NCBI GenBank assembly: GCA_947474435.1
Contig: CANJII010000011.1
Coordinates: forward strand, 28,482 to 92,481
Direction: 5' to 3'
DNA: 64,000 bases
Source of the DNA: Chitinophagaceae bacterium
Lineage (GTDB): Bacteria; Bacteroidota; Bacteroidia; Chitinophagales; UBA10324
Below, one piece after another: positions 1 to 8,533 of this stretch. Both the position numbers and the translations under genes were made by a program. Position 1 is the first letter of the stretch, and each line of letters starts with the position of its first letter. A model generated the notes under the pieces. It saw nothing but the letters and a program-made list of their open reading frames with translations. It had not been told where the DNA came from and searched no databases.

Positions 1-9
1 GCTTAAAAT

Positions 10-132
10 TTATTGAGCACAAATAAAGCGAGAAAGATTTTAGCATCAAGAATTGAAAAAAGATTTAAGCGAAAATATGAGCGCGGTGTAACAGCCGACC
101 AGAGCGAGTGGATGATAAAACGGGTTTCTTGA
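10..132 (+). other. short open stretch without a start, possible gene remnant
   Basis: An open frame of about 40 codons follows a stop at 4-6 and ends at TGA 130-132. It is rich in Lys and Arg (for example RIEKRFKRKYERG) and has no ATG near its beginning. The composition looks like a protein C-terminus, so it may be a decayed gene end. I do not recognise a family and it may be chance. The remaining bases up to 158 show nothing else. Confidence 0.2.
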
Positions 133-158
133 TTGGCTGCTCTTATATTTGAGGAAGC

Positions 159-1571
159 ATGATGAGAAAAATAATTCTGCTTTTATTTTTTAGTGTTACG
201 GTTGAAAGCAGTATTCATGCGCAGCAGTGGTTTCCGTTGGAAGGAGGATTGAGTGGATTAAACGCTCAGAGCGATAAAGTAACTGCTCTATGTACTGATA
301 GTGTTCATCATGTATTGTTTGTAGCAGGTTCATTTCAATATGCAAATGATACTACGCTTGTAAAAAGTATTGCCAAATGGGATGGTGCAAATTGGAGTGC
401 GTTAATTACTCATGACAGTAATGGTGTTTATAATGGCTTTAGTGGACCAGTACTAATATCAGCATTAGCAATATTTCATGCGCGATTATTTATCGCATTG
501 AATAGTTCATTGGGAAATGTTATGGTTTCCTGTTCGATAGATAGTTTTGATGTTGCAATCCTTGGAGTTTTTAATGATGATATTAATTCAATATCTGTTT
601 TTAATGATTCATTAATTGTTGGTGGAGCATTTACACAATGGAAAACATATTATACTTCATCAACCTGGTACAATGCTTCAGGAATAGTAAAATGGGAAGG
701 AGGTGCTCAATGGCAACAAGTTGGCGGAGGTATTTCAGTTGGTGGATTTTCAGAAGTAAACGCTCTATGCGTTCATCACAACAAACTATATGCAGCCGGA
801 ATATTTGAAACAGCAGGCGGCACCTACTGCAAAAACATCGCCTGCTGGAATGATACAAGCTGGAGTGCGGTAGGTAGCGGAATTGGATTCAGCGGTCAGT
901 TTGATTGCATTTTACATGCACTCGTCTCGTATAAGAACAAGCTTTATGCAGGCGGAGATTTTTATATGTCAGATGGGTATTTTGCCAACGGATTGGGAAT
1001 GTGGAACGATACAACCTGGAGTGCGACAGGTGTCAATGCTACAGCAGTATATGCTCTTAAGGTTCATGGGAATAAACTTTATTTTGGTTCAGATGGCAGC
1101 AGTTTAGGCACATGGCTTTGGGATCGTGTAACATGTTATGATGATTCTGTTTGGTTGTCAACGGGAACAGGGCCAACAGGTGATGTTCTTGCTCTTGAGG
1201 TATTTAATAATGATTTATATGCAGGAGGTGTTTTTGAAACAATTGATTCAATAACTAATGCAGGTTTTATAGCCCGTTACGACCCAACAATAATTCAAGA
1301 CACAACAACAATAGTTGAAGTGAAACAAAAAATTTCTGCAATAAAGATTTATCCCAACCCCGCACAATCATCCATCTCCATAGAAGCAGCACATGGAAAA
1401 ACAGTTAATCAGGTAACTGTTACAGATGTGTTAGGCAGAATAATTTATGAACAGCAAACAAATTCTCAATTATCCATTATCAATTGTCAATTGTTTCCCG
1501 CCGGAGTTTATTTTATAAAAGTACAAATGCAGAATGGAAGTGTTGTGGTAAAGAAATTTGTGAAGGAATAA
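159..1571 (+). CDS. secreted propeller-like protein with T9SS sorting domain
   Basis: The 470-residue product begins with a signal peptide (residues 1-22, ending HAQ). The middle has repeated motifs of the type 'KWDGxxWSAL' and 'NKLYAGGDF', spaced 50-70 residues apart, as in the propeller-like repeats of Bacteroidota secreted proteins. The C-terminal ~75 residues form a T9SS type A sorting domain: 'IKIYPNPAQ', then 'VTDVLGRIIYEQQ', then 'GVYFIKVQMQNG' and a basic end (KKFVKE). It is expected to be exported by Sec, passed through the outer membrane by T9SS, and anchored or released at the surface. The ligand is unknown. It is a paralogue of the product at 14791-16182. A repeat-derived stretch (1467-1493) lies inside the sorting domain. 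Confidence 0.85.
   Translation: MMRKIILLLFFSVTVESSIHAQQWFPLEGGLSGLNAQSDKVTALCTDSVHHVLFVAGSFQYANDTTLVKSIAKWDGANWSALITHDSNGVYNGFSGPVLISALAIFHARLFIALNSSLGNVMVSCSIDSFDVAILGVFNDDINSISVFNDSLIVGGAFTQWKTYYTSSTWYNASGIVKWEGGAQWQQVGGGISVGGFSEVNALCVHHNKLYAAGIFETAGGTYCKNIACWNDTSWSAVGSGIGFSGQFDCILHALVSYKNKLYAGGDFYMSDGYFANGLGMWNDTTWSATGVNATAVYALKVHGNKLYFGSDGSSLGTWLWDRVTCYDDSVWLSTGTGPTGDVLALEVFNNDLYAGGVFETIDSITNAGFIARYDPTIIQDTTTIVEVKQKISAIKIYPNPAQSSISIEAAHGKTVNQVTVTDVLGRIIYEQQTNSQLSIINCQLFPAGVYFIKVQMQNGSVVVKKFVKE
1467..1493 (+). repeat. word-like repeat inside a T9SS sorting domain
   Basis: The stretch reads as imperfect copies of CAATTATC/CAATTGTC words in a row. In frame it encodes SQLSIINCQL, which sits between the second and third conserved blocks of the sorting domain, where length is variable. 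A related but different word repeat sits in the same place in the paralogue (15985-16020). Confidence 0.6.
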
Positions 1572-1574
1572 AAA

Positions 1575-1614
1575 CAGTTGGCAGTTGACAGTATGCAGTA
1601 CGCAGTACGCAGTT
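1575..1614. repeat. GCAGT-word repeat after the T9SS gene
   Basis: Directly after the stop codon at 1571, 40 bases consist of imperfect copies of a 7-10 base word (CAGTTGG, CAGTTGA, CAGTATG, CAGTACG, CAGTACG). There is no stem or T-run, so it does not look like a terminator. Confidence 0.6.
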
Positions 1615-1664
1615 TTGTTGCGCTTAAAAAATAAAAATAAATTTGAACTGTAAAAAAATTGTTT

Positions 1665-1901
1665 ATGGATTTATTAATCAGAATAAAAGATAAAAAAGAT
1701 TACAAATTTCTCCGCGAGTTAACCAAGCTTATGGGGCTCGCGACTAAGGAAATTTCTTCAGCAAAAATATATGACGAAGAATTGAGTAAGGGTGAAATTC
1801 AATTGCTCGAAGAACGCTGGACTGATTATGTAAAAAATCCAAAAGCGGTTGAGAAGTGGAGTGATGTAAAGAAAGAATTGAAGAAGAAACATGCCCGCTG
1901 A
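1665..1901 (+). CDS. antitoxin-like small protein upstream of a RelE/ParE toxin remnant
   Basis: A 78-residue, highly charged, helical protein. The ATG at 1665 is preferred over an in-frame TTG two codons upstream. The gene overlaps the following RelE/ParE-type toxin gene by 11 bases, the usual antitoxin-first arrangement of type II modules, and its size fits an antitoxin. I recognise no specific DNA-binding fold in the sequence, so the assignment rests mainly on context. If it is an antitoxin it would bind the toxin and repress its own promoter. The partner toxin is frameshifted here, so the gene may be an orphan. Confidence 0.55.
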   Translation: MDLLIRIKDKKDYKFLRELTKLMGLATKEISSAKIYDEELSKGEIQLLEERWTDYVKNPKAVEKWSDVKKELKKKHAR

Positions 1902-2186
1902 AATTATTTTTCGTCCGACAGTAAAAAGTGAACTGGACGAAATCGTTTTATATTACGAAACCAATAAAACAGGATTAGGAATTTTATTTTTGGATACATT
2001 GGATGTTCTTATTCAGAGAGTTCAGAATTCTCCCGCTCAATTTCCAATAGTTCATCAAAAAATATGTAGGCGGTGATGATTGATTTTCCTTACTCTGTTT
2101 ATTTCTGCCTGCACAAAAAACAGATTGTTATTCTGGCAATCATCCATCAAAAGAGAAATCCAAAAATCTGGAAGAAGAGAAAATAA
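1891..2186 (+). pseudogene. RelE/ParE-family toxin, broken by a frameshift
   Basis: The first frame (1891-2076) gives 61 residues with a RelE/ParE N-terminus (EIIFRPTVKSELDEIVLYY) and stops at TGA 2074-2076. The expected C-terminus continues at once in another frame: 2079-2186 encodes IDFPYSVYFCLHKKQ, then IVILAIIHQKRNPKIW, which is the classic RelE/ParE end. One missing base in the AGGCGG stretch around 2069-2073 would join both halves into about 98 residues, a normal family length. Family members are mRNA interferases or gyrase poisons. As read, this copy should be inactive. A sequencing or assembly error is the main alternative. Confidence 0.75.
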
Positions 2187-2343
2187 ATTGGGACAGTTCT
2201 GTACTGAATAAAAAATTCTTCCGGTTCCGATTATAATAAATCAGCATTCAGTTTTTGCAACAGATGATGTGAGTAGCCGGTAAATACTTTCCGAAGAAAT
2301 AAACACATTATACACTTCGCTCTGAAGTTCTGTTTTCTATATT

Positions 2344-2634
2344 TTATCTCACTATAATTTCCTCCACAATCCCTTCACCGAATCTGGTGTTAATGAGTTC
2401 CATCATTTTCTGGCGCGAGTAAACAAGTTCGTTTTTCAGCGGAGCGGAGTTTACTTCCACATATAATTTTTTATTGCGCAGGTTCACACTCTTTGTGTAT
2501 CGGGCTATTGTTTTTCCTAACAACTCTTCCCAGCATTGCAACAGGCGCACTTCATTTACTTTATCGTTCCACTTGTTGGCGGCCATCAGTTGCTTCAGTA
2601 TATCACCAATGGGTTGGTCGTTGTGTTTTTTCAC
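2344..2634 (-). CDS. DUF721 / DciA-like protein
   Basis: A 96-residue protein of the DUF721 (DciA) family. The features are an N-terminal helix with 'IGDILKQLM', a central 'WEELLGKTIARYT', then 'LYVEVNSAPLKNELVYSRQKMMELIN' spread over two strands and a helix, and a 'GEGIVEEIIVR' end. DciA proteins help load the replicative helicase DnaB. In Bacteroidota this gene commonly sits next to recF, as it does here apart from the two-gene insertion between them. The start is GTG at 2634; no ATG precedes the conserved region. It is the last gene of the minus-strand group, converging on the toxin remnant. Confidence 0.75.
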   Translation of the reverse strand: MKKHNDQPIGDILKQLMAANKWNDKVNEVRLLQCWEELLGKTIARYTKSVNLRNKKLYVEVNSAPLKNELVYSRQKMMELINTRFGEGIVEEIIVR

Positions 2635-2652
2635 TTTTTTGTAAATGATTTT

Positions 2653-2988
2653 CTAGTAGATTTCCAATACTCCATATTCATCTGATTTTATCAATGCTTC
2701 AAAATCAGAATAGTGTTTAATAAGCAACAACGAAACCTGCAGTGTTTTTTGATTTCCTGTTTTCAATAAAATTATCTTAGGAGGGAAAGAATATAAAACT
2801 GACAGGTTAAAGTAATCTTCATCGTTCGTAACAATTATGCAATCATTTTCTTTTGCATAATTCCATATCTGTAAATCAGTCACAGGTTGCTTGAATGGTA
2901 AATCATCTGCATGAATAATTTTTGCGAAATGGTTTTCGATCAGCTTCTTTAATCGCCACGAAATATTAGCATCAAGTAATAAATTCAT
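2653..2988 (-). CDS. DUF5615 PIN-like protein (putative toxin of a DUF433 pair)
   Basis: A 111-residue protein starting at ATG 2988, one base after the stop of the DUF433 gene. A longer TTG start at 3000 would overlap that gene. It begins MNLLLDANISWRL, giving a first PIN-type aspartate. It later has 'DLPFKQPVTDLQIWNYA' and 'IIVTNDEDYFNL', giving further acidic residues expected in a PIN-fold active site. DUF5615 proteins are PIN-like putative nucleases that usually follow a DUF433 gene in a toxin-antitoxin-like pair. RNase activity is inferred from the fold. The pair separates recF from dciA. Confidence 0.75.
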   Translation of the reverse strand: MNLLLDANISWRLKKLIENHFAKIIHADDLPFKQPVTDLQIWNYAKENDCIIVTNDEDYFNLSVLYSFPPKIILLKTGNQKTLQVSLLLIKHYSDFEALIKSDEYGVLEIY

Positions 2989-2989
2989 T

Positions 2990-3217
2990 TCAGGCGGCAA
3001 TCAATTTTAACATTGCTTCCCTGTTCGCGGCAAAAGTCAGTGCTGCAATAATGTGTTCTTCCTTCATTGAAGGAAAGTCAGTTTTTATTTCTTCGTGGGT
3101 CATTCCTGCTGCTAACCATCCTAAAATATCAGCAACAGAAATTCTTGTTCCTTTAATGCAGGGCTTTCCAAACCTTATTTCAGGATCGATGCTTATGAAT
3201 TCAAGTGCTTCTTTCAT
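2990..3217 (-). CDS. DUF433 protein (putative antitoxin)
   Basis: A 75-residue DUF433 protein with the family's signature order: 'ISIDPEIRFGKPCIKGTRISV', split here by the strand turn after FGKP, then 'ADILGWLAAGMTHEEIKTDF', then 'IIAALTFAANREAM'. DUF433 is a winged-helix-like DNA-binding antitoxin family, normally paired with a downstream DUF5615 PIN-like protein, as here. The start ATG at 3217 is clear, and 34 bases separate it from the recF stop. It probably represses the pair's own transcription; this is inferred from the family. Confidence 0.8.
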   Translation of the reverse strand: MKEALEFISIDPEIRFGKPCIKGTRISVADILGWLAAGMTHEEIKTDFPSMKEEHIIAALTFAANREAMLKLIAA

Positions 3218-3251
3218 CTTTCAAAAGTATAATTAAAAATGAAACAGTCAA

Positions 3252-4349
3252 TCAATAAACAGCTTCGACAACATTGTTGGATTCAATCAAAAAATGCTTT
3301 GATGATTTTTCAGAATCAATAATTCCGTTCCAGTTGGTACAGGTAATAAAAACCTGTCCGCGATTTTTACTTGCAGCATCAGCCAGTAATTTTTCAGAAC
3401 GATGCTGATCGAGTTTATCAAAAATATCATCGAGCAACAGGAGAGGAGTTTCGTTTTTCTTTTCAGCAATAAAATCAAACTGTGCGAGTTTAAGTGCAAT
3501 GAGAAAAGATTTTTTTTGCCCTTGACTTCCGAATTTTTTAATTGAAAATTCATTAAGCAAAAAATCCAGATCATCACGATGCACACCGGCAGTGGTTCGT
3601 TGCAGTATCATATCTTTTTCGCGATTAGCTAAAAGTATTTTCGAGAAATCATTTTCATTCAGTAATGATTCATAATTCATCAAAGCTGTTTCATGTGCAT
3701 CAGAAATAAATGCATAATGCTTTTGCAACAAAGGAATCAGAATCTGCAAACTTGTTTTTCGTTCCTCATAAATCTGTTTGCCCAATTTCACCAACTGTTC
3801 GTCCAACACATTCATTAAATCATCGTCGCGGGTTTGTCCTGCATACCACTGTTTTAATAATGCATTTCGCTGAACAAGTACACGATTGTATTGCATCAAA
3901 TCATCAAGATACAAACGATTCACCTGCGATATGGTATTATCCAGCCACTTGCGACGCTCTTCACTTCCTTCAATAATCAATACAATATCATCAGGTGCAA
4001 TAACCACCAATGGAAATTTACCAATGTGGTCGGCCAATTTTTCGTAAACAATTTCATCGTGTTTCAACAATTTCGGTGTTCCGCTTTGAAAGGCAAGCGA
4101 AATATTTTCAGTTCTTTCATCCGCAATAAACTTTCCCTGCAACCGGAAAAATTCTTCTTTAAAATTTATGGCACCGGAATCTCCTGAATGAAAATATCCT
4201 TTTGTGAGACACAGATAATTTATTGCTTCGAGCAAATTGGTTTTTCCTGCTCCATTCCGACCAGATAAAATATTCAGTCCTTCACAAAACAATACCTGTT
4301 GTTCGGTATAGTTTCTGAAATTGGTTAGCTGAATGGATGAAAGATGCAA
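3252..4349 (-). CDS. recF: DNA replication and repair protein RecF
   Basis: RecF is an SMC-like ATPase that helps load RecA at single-strand gaps. The start chosen is TTG at 4349, giving 365 residues that begin (M)HLSSIQLTNFRNY, the usual RecF N-terminus; no ATG exists upstream in the frame. Walker A is GRNGAGKT (residues 30-37), the ABC signature region is FGSQGQKKSFLIALKLA, and Walker B is PLLLLDDIFDKLD. Length and domain order are normal. The gene is divergent from pdhA, with about 200 bases between the two chosen starts. It is the first gene of a minus-strand group ending in the dciA-like gene. Confidence 0.93.
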   Translation of the reverse strand: MHLSSIQLTNFRNYTEQQVLFCEGLNILSGRNGAGKTNLLEAINYLCLTKGYFHSGDSGAINFKEEFFRLQGKFIADERTENISLAFQSGTPKLLKHDEIVYEKLADHIGKFPLVVIAPDDIVLIIEGSEERRKWLDNTISQVNRLYLDDLMQYNRVLVQRNALLKQWYAGQTRDDDLMNVLDEQLVKLGKQIYEERKTSLQILIPLLQKHYAFISDAHETALMNYESLLNENDFSKILLANREKDMILQRTTAGVHRDDLDFLLNEFSIKKFGSQGQKKSFLIALKLAQFDFIAEKKNETPLLLLDDIFDKLDQHRSEKLLADAASKNRGQVFITCTNWNGIIDSEKSSKHFLIESNNVVEAVY

Positions 4350-4547
4350 AACAAAATAAATTGAAGTGCGCAAATATGCAATTGAATCTGCATTCACTTT
4401 CACTTTGGATAAATACAATCAGCATTATATTTTTTACAAAGAATTTTGCCTCAATTTCCCGGCTATTTCAAGAACCAAAATGAATGGAATACCTATTTGT
4501 GTTTAAGCGGATTTCAATTAGGTTTGCCGCTCCTAAAAAAACAAGCT

Positions 4548-5543
4548 TTGGCAAAAGCAAAATTCGGAAAGAAGGAATATTTACAATGGTATGAAATCAT
4601 GCTGCGTGTTCGTCGCTTTGAAGAAAAGGCGGGGCAGTTGTATGGCATGCAAAAAATCCGGGGCTTTTGTCATTTATACATTGGACAGGAAGCTGTTGCC
4701 GCCGGAACTGTATCTGCCTTGCGCCAGGAAGATCCGATGATTACTGCTTACCGCGATCATGGTTTGGCTTTGGCTAAAGGAATGAGTGCTGATACCTGTA
4801 TGGCTGAATTATATGGAAAGGCAACAGGATGCACAAAAGGTAAAGGTGGTTCTATGCACTTTTTCAGTAAGGAACATTTTTTCTTTGGCGGTCATGGAAT
4901 TGTGGGAGCGCAAATAGGATTGGGTGCCGGCATTGCCTTCGCTGAAAAATATAAAGGCACTGATAATTTATGCATTTGTTTTTTTGGTGATGGTGCAGCG
5001 CGCCAGGGAATATTGCACGAAACTTTTAATATGGCAATGATGTGGAAATTGCCGGTGATATTTGTTTGCGAGAATAATTATTATGCAATGGGAACTTCCA
5101 TTGAGCGGTCAAGTAATGTGGCGAATGTTTCGCAATTGGGATTGAGTTACAATATGCCATCAGCCATTGTGGATGGAATGAAGTGCGAAGATGTGCACAA
5201 TGCGGTTGCCGAAGCTGCAGAGCGTGCACGCAAAGGTGATGGACCTACATTTTTAGAAATACAGACTTACCGTTACAAAGGTCATTCAATGAGCGACCCT
5301 GCAAAATACCGCAGCAAAGAAGAGGTGGAAGAGTACAAACAAAAAGATCCGTTGGAAACCACTCTTGCTACTATTTTTGAAAAGAAATTTGCAACACAAG
5401 CGGAGATAGATTCAATAGGCGAAAAAATTCAGGCAGAGATTGAAGCCTGTGTAAAATTTGCCGAAGAATCTGAATACCCTGAAGCTGCAGAATTATTTAC
5501 CGACAATTACTCAGAAGCTGATTATCCATTCATACTATCCTGA
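4548..5543 (+). CDS. pdhA: pyruvate dehydrogenase E1 component, alpha subunit
   Basis: The E1-alpha subunit of the pyruvate dehydrogenase complex uses thiamine diphosphate to decarboxylate pyruvate. TTG at 4548 is chosen because it yields 331 residues with the usual family N-terminus (AKAKFGKKEYLQWYEIM). The frame is open back to 4446, but the extra residues look unlike the family and no ATG is available. The TPP-binding motif runs from GDGAARQ to the ENN about 27 residues later. The 'GQEAVAAG' and 'TAYRDHGLAL' blocks and the 'YRYKGHSMSDP' loop are intact. E1-beta and E2 are not in the window, so the complex is encoded elsewhere or as separate loci. Confidence 0.92.
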   Translation: MAKAKFGKKEYLQWYEIMLRVRRFEEKAGQLYGMQKIRGFCHLYIGQEAVAAGTVSALRQEDPMITAYRDHGLALAKGMSADTCMAELYGKATGCTKGKGGSMHFFSKEHFFFGGHGIVGAQIGLGAGIAFAEKYKGTDNLCICFFGDGAARQGILHETFNMAMMWKLPVIFVCENNYYAMGTSIERSSNVANVSQLGLSYNMPSAIVDGMKCEDVHNAVAEAAERARKGDGPTFLEIQTYRYKGHSMSDPAKYRSKEEVEEYKQKDPLETTLATIFEKKFATQAEIDSIGEKIQAEIEACVKFAEESEYPEAAELFTDNYSEADYPFILS

Positions 5544-5567
5544 TAAAAAATTTTAACAAACAATAAA

Positions 5568-6236
5568 ATGACCGACAAAAAACAAGAACAAATACTCGAC
5601 ATCGGAGGCACTTACTCAAAATTCGAGCATTGGATTAACGAAAATAAAACCATGCTCACCATTGTAGTGGGCGGACTTTTTCTGGTAGTGGCCGGCTATA
5701 TGGGATTCAATAAATTGTACCTGCAACCGAAAGAAGATGAAGCACAGAATCAGATGTTCGTGGCTCAGAAATATTTCGAAAAAGATTCATTGAATCTTGC
5801 ATTGAACGGCGATAAAAATTACCCGGGCTTTTTGAAAATCATTGACGATTACAAATGGACCAAAGCTGCAAATCTTGCGCACTATTATGCAGGAGTTATT
5901 TACCTGAAGCAAGGGAAATTTGATGATGCAATTACTCATCTTGAAGATTATAACGGAAAGGATATTCTGGTTTCAGGAATGGCACTGAATTGCCTGGGCG
6001 ATGCATACAGCGAAAAAGGTGAAATGGAAAAGGCGATTGACTTTTACAAGAAAGCATCTTACAATCACGAGAATGAATTAACTACTCCGATCTTTTTGAA
6101 GAAGGCAGGAATGTTGTTAGAGAAAACCGGAAAAAAAGAAGAAGCCCTTAAAATGTATCAGGAAATAAGTGATAAATATCCGAAGAGTACTGAAGCCCGC
6201 GACATTGATAAGTACATAACAAGAGCACAAGGATAA
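5568..6236 (+). CDS. membrane-anchored tetratricopeptide repeat protein
   Basis: A 222-residue protein with a short cytoplasmic N-terminus, one membrane segment (about residues 29-47, TIVVGGLFLVVAGYMGF), and a C-terminal part with at least three TPR-like helix pairs ('AHYYAGVIYLKQGKFDDAI', 'CLGDAYSEKGEMEKAIDFY', 'KAGMLLEKTGKKEEALKMY'). This layout resembles YfgM-type proteins, which act as envelope chaperone partners, but the match is one of architecture only. It starts 24 bases after pdhA on the same strand and ends just before a strong terminator, so the two may be cotranscribed. Confidence 0.75.
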   Translation: MTDKKQEQILDIGGTYSKFEHWINENKTMLTIVVGGLFLVVAGYMGFNKLYLQPKEDEAQNQMFVAQKYFEKDSLNLALNGDKNYPGFLKIIDDYKWTKAANLAHYYAGVIYLKQGKFDDAITHLEDYNGKDILVSGMALNCLGDAYSEKGEMEKAIDFYKKASYNHENELTTPIFLKKAGMLLEKTGKKEEALKMYQEISDKYPKSTEARDIDKYITRAQG

Positions 6237-6260
6237 TTTTTAACTGGATAATAAATTTTC

Positions 6261-6294
6261 AAAGCTGACTGAAATTTTTCAGTCAGCTTTTTTT
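6261..6294 (+). terminator. intrinsic terminator after the TPR gene
   Basis: A perfect 14-base inverted repeat (6261-6274 against 6277-6290) is followed by a T-run. The arms are AAAGCTGACTGAAA and its complement. It lies between two convergent genes and could serve both directions because the stem begins with an A-run. Confidence 0.85.
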
Positions 6295-6365
6295 ATAATA
6301 AACTTTGAAAATTTAATTTTAAAAAGCAGGAGTCAGATAACAATTGTAACCTGAATGAAATAATA

Positions 6366-8294
6366 TCAGACTTTCTCCACTAACTCCGCCAACTCTTCCC
6401 ATTCTTTTGTGGCTGCTGCTAATTTCTTTTTCAGTTCATCATACTGCGAAAAAATATCCTGACTGTTTGCACTTTTCATTTCATTCGGGTCAGCCATTTT
6501 CTTTTCTATTGCAGCAATTGCTGCTTCATATTCTTCAACAGTTTTTTCAGCCTTCTGCAATTTGTTTTCTAATTTTTTCTTGTCTTTTTCTGCATTTCTT
6601 TTTTGCTCGCTGTCAGAAGGTGAGTCAATATTTTTTTGTTTGTCCACTGCATTCTGCTTCTGCTTGATTTCTAATTGTTGCAACGAATCCAGATTAAGTG
6701 ATCCGAGGAACTCTTCAATATCGCCAATGTATTCTTTTATGGTTTGATTGCGGAAATAAAATGTGCGGTTGGTTAATCCCTGTAAAAAATCACGGTCGTG
6801 CGACACAAGAATTAAAGTGCCGTCATAATTCTGCAATGCTTCCTTCAACACTTCCTTGCTCACAAAATCCAAGTGATTCGTCGGCTCATCCAGAATCAAA
6901 AGATTCGCGGGTTCCAATAACAAACACGCCAATGCCAGTCGTGATTTTTCTCCGCCAGAAAGCACTTTCACTTTTTTATCTACATCATCACCACCAAATA
7001 AAAACGAACCCAGTAAGCTCCGCAATTTTGGTCGAGTGTTATGGTCAGCCAATCGTTCCACTGTTTGATAAACAGTGAGATTGCCATCCAGTTCTTCAGC
7101 TTGCTGTTGCGCGTAGTAACCAACTTTTACATTGTACCCGAGTGTGCAATCGCCAACAAAAGGTTCTCCGCCTTTAATAATTTTTGCAAGCGTGGTTTTT
7201 CCTTCACCGTTTCTTCCCACAAAAGCCACGCGCTCATTTCGCGCCACTTCAAATTTCAGATTTTTTAAAATTACTTTTTCGCCATACGCCTTTGTCAAAT
7301 CTTTTGCTTCAGCAACCACCACACCCGAACGCGGCGCTTCCGGAAAACGAAAGCGAATGCTGCTGGTGTCTTCGTCTTCCATTTCAATCCGTTCTTTTCT
7401 ATCGAGCTGCTTGATTAACGACTGCGCCATTTTTGCTTTACTCGCCTTCGCTCTGAATTTATCAATCAACGCTTCGGTCTGGCGAATTTCATTTTGCTGA
7501 TTGGTATATGCCGCCATTAATTTTTCGCGACGCTCCTTGCGCAACTCAATGTATCGTGAATAGGAAGCTTTGTAATCTTCAATTTTCCCGCGCGAAATTT
7601 CTATTGTGCGATTCGTGAGATTATCGAGAAACCGTTTATCGTGCGATACAATTAAAATAGCACCCGGATAATCCAGTAAAAAATTTTCGAGCCACTGAAT
7701 GGATTCAATGTCGAGGTGATTCGTCGGCTCATCTAACAACAATAATGTTGGTTGCTTCAATAAAATTTTTGCCAGTTCCACACGCATCTGCCATCCACCA
7801 CTAAAAGCAGAAACAGGTTTATCGAAATCATTTCTATCGAAACCAAGACCTAATAAAATTTTCTCCACTTTTCCTTCCTGACTTCCGGCTTCGAGCAAGT
7901 GTAAGTGCTCCTGTGCATCGTGCAATTCCTGCAACAAATCCATGTACGAATCATCAGAGAAATCAGTGGTATGAGTTACCTTCTCAGTAAGATCGTGAAC
8001 ACGCGCTTCCAGTCTTTTTATTTCTTCAAGCGCCGAAGCGGTTTCATCAAAAATTGATTTACCACTGGCGAACGACAAATCCTGTTGCAGGTATCCAACC
8101 GTGCATTCGCGCGGATAGGAGATTCCGCCTTCATCAGCATTACGAATCTTTGCGAGTATTTTCAGAATGGTTGATTTACCAGCACCATTCCTTCCAACCA
8201 GACCAATGCGGTCGCGGTCGTTAATTAAAAAAGTGACATCACTGAATAAATATTCTCCGCCGTGAGAAATTCCAAGTCCCGTTACATTTATCAT
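6366..8294 (-). CDS. ABC-F family ATPase
   Basis: A 642-residue soluble protein with two ABC ATPase domains and no membrane segments. The first has Walker A GRNGAGKST (34-42), signature FSGGWQMR and Walker B LLLLDEPTNHLD. The second has GRNGEGKTT, LSGGEKSR and LLILDEPTNHLDF. A charged linker with many Lys/Arg/Glu joins them, and the last ~85 residues form a lysine/glutamate-rich coiled coil like the C-terminal domain of Uup/YdiF-type members. ABC-F proteins act on the ribosome as translation factors or protect it from antibiotics. The sequence does not say which; a housekeeping role is more likely because no resistance context is visible. Confidence 0.9.
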   Translation of the reverse strand: MINVTGLGISHGGEYLFSDVTFLINDRDRIGLVGRNGAGKSTILKILAKIRNADEGGISYPRECTVGYLQQDLSFASGKSIFDETASALEEIKRLEARVHDLTEKVTHTTDFSDDSYMDLLQELHDAQEHLHLLEAGSQEGKVEKILLGLGFDRNDFDKPVSAFSGGWQMRVELAKILLKQPTLLLLDEPTNHLDIESIQWLENFLLDYPGAILIVSHDKRFLDNLTNRTIEISRGKIEDYKASYSRYIELRKERREKLMAAYTNQQNEIRQTEALIDKFRAKASKAKMAQSLIKQLDRKERIEMEDEDTSSIRFRFPEAPRSGVVVAEAKDLTKAYGEKVILKNLKFEVARNERVAFVGRNGEGKTTLAKIIKGGEPFVGDCTLGYNVKVGYYAQQQAEELDGNLTVYQTVERLADHNTRPKLRSLLGSFLFGGDDVDKKVKVLSGGEKSRLALACLLLEPANLLILDEPTNHLDFVSKEVLKEALQNYDGTLILVSHDRDFLQGLTNRTFYFRNQTIKEYIGDIEEFLGSLNLDSLQQLEIKQKQNAVDKQKNIDSPSDSEQKRNAEKDKKKLENKLQKAEKTVEEYEAAIAAIEKKMADPNEMKSANSQDIFSQYDELKKKLAAATKEWEELAELVEKV

Positions 8295-8533
8295 GGGCGC
8301 GAAAGTAAGCCATGAAATAATTATTTCTTCTCAATTTCAGTCGCAAATTCTTTCATTCATCACAAGTTTAATACTTGCAGAAAAGAATTCACCAGTTAAA
8401 ACTTATAAACTTTTTTTTGGCAAAACTGCTTGACGATTGTTCTGTGTTTTTTCATTCTTCTAAACTTTTTTTGAAAAAGCTAAGTTGAGTTGAAGAAAAA
8501 GGATGTACTTCGTAAGAATTTATTTTTTATAAA
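8295..8533. other. intergenic region between divergent genes
   Basis: This 239-base AT-rich stretch separates the ABC-F gene (minus) from the Na/Pi cotransporter gene (plus) and must carry both promoters. I see no hairpin, repeat or small reading frame, and no promoter match good enough to mark. Confidence 0.5.

Noticed and set aside
6407..7500. Several plus-strand open frames opposite the ABC-F gene
   Set aside because: They are antisense shadows of a strongly conserved ATPase; the products have no signal peptide or domain pattern.
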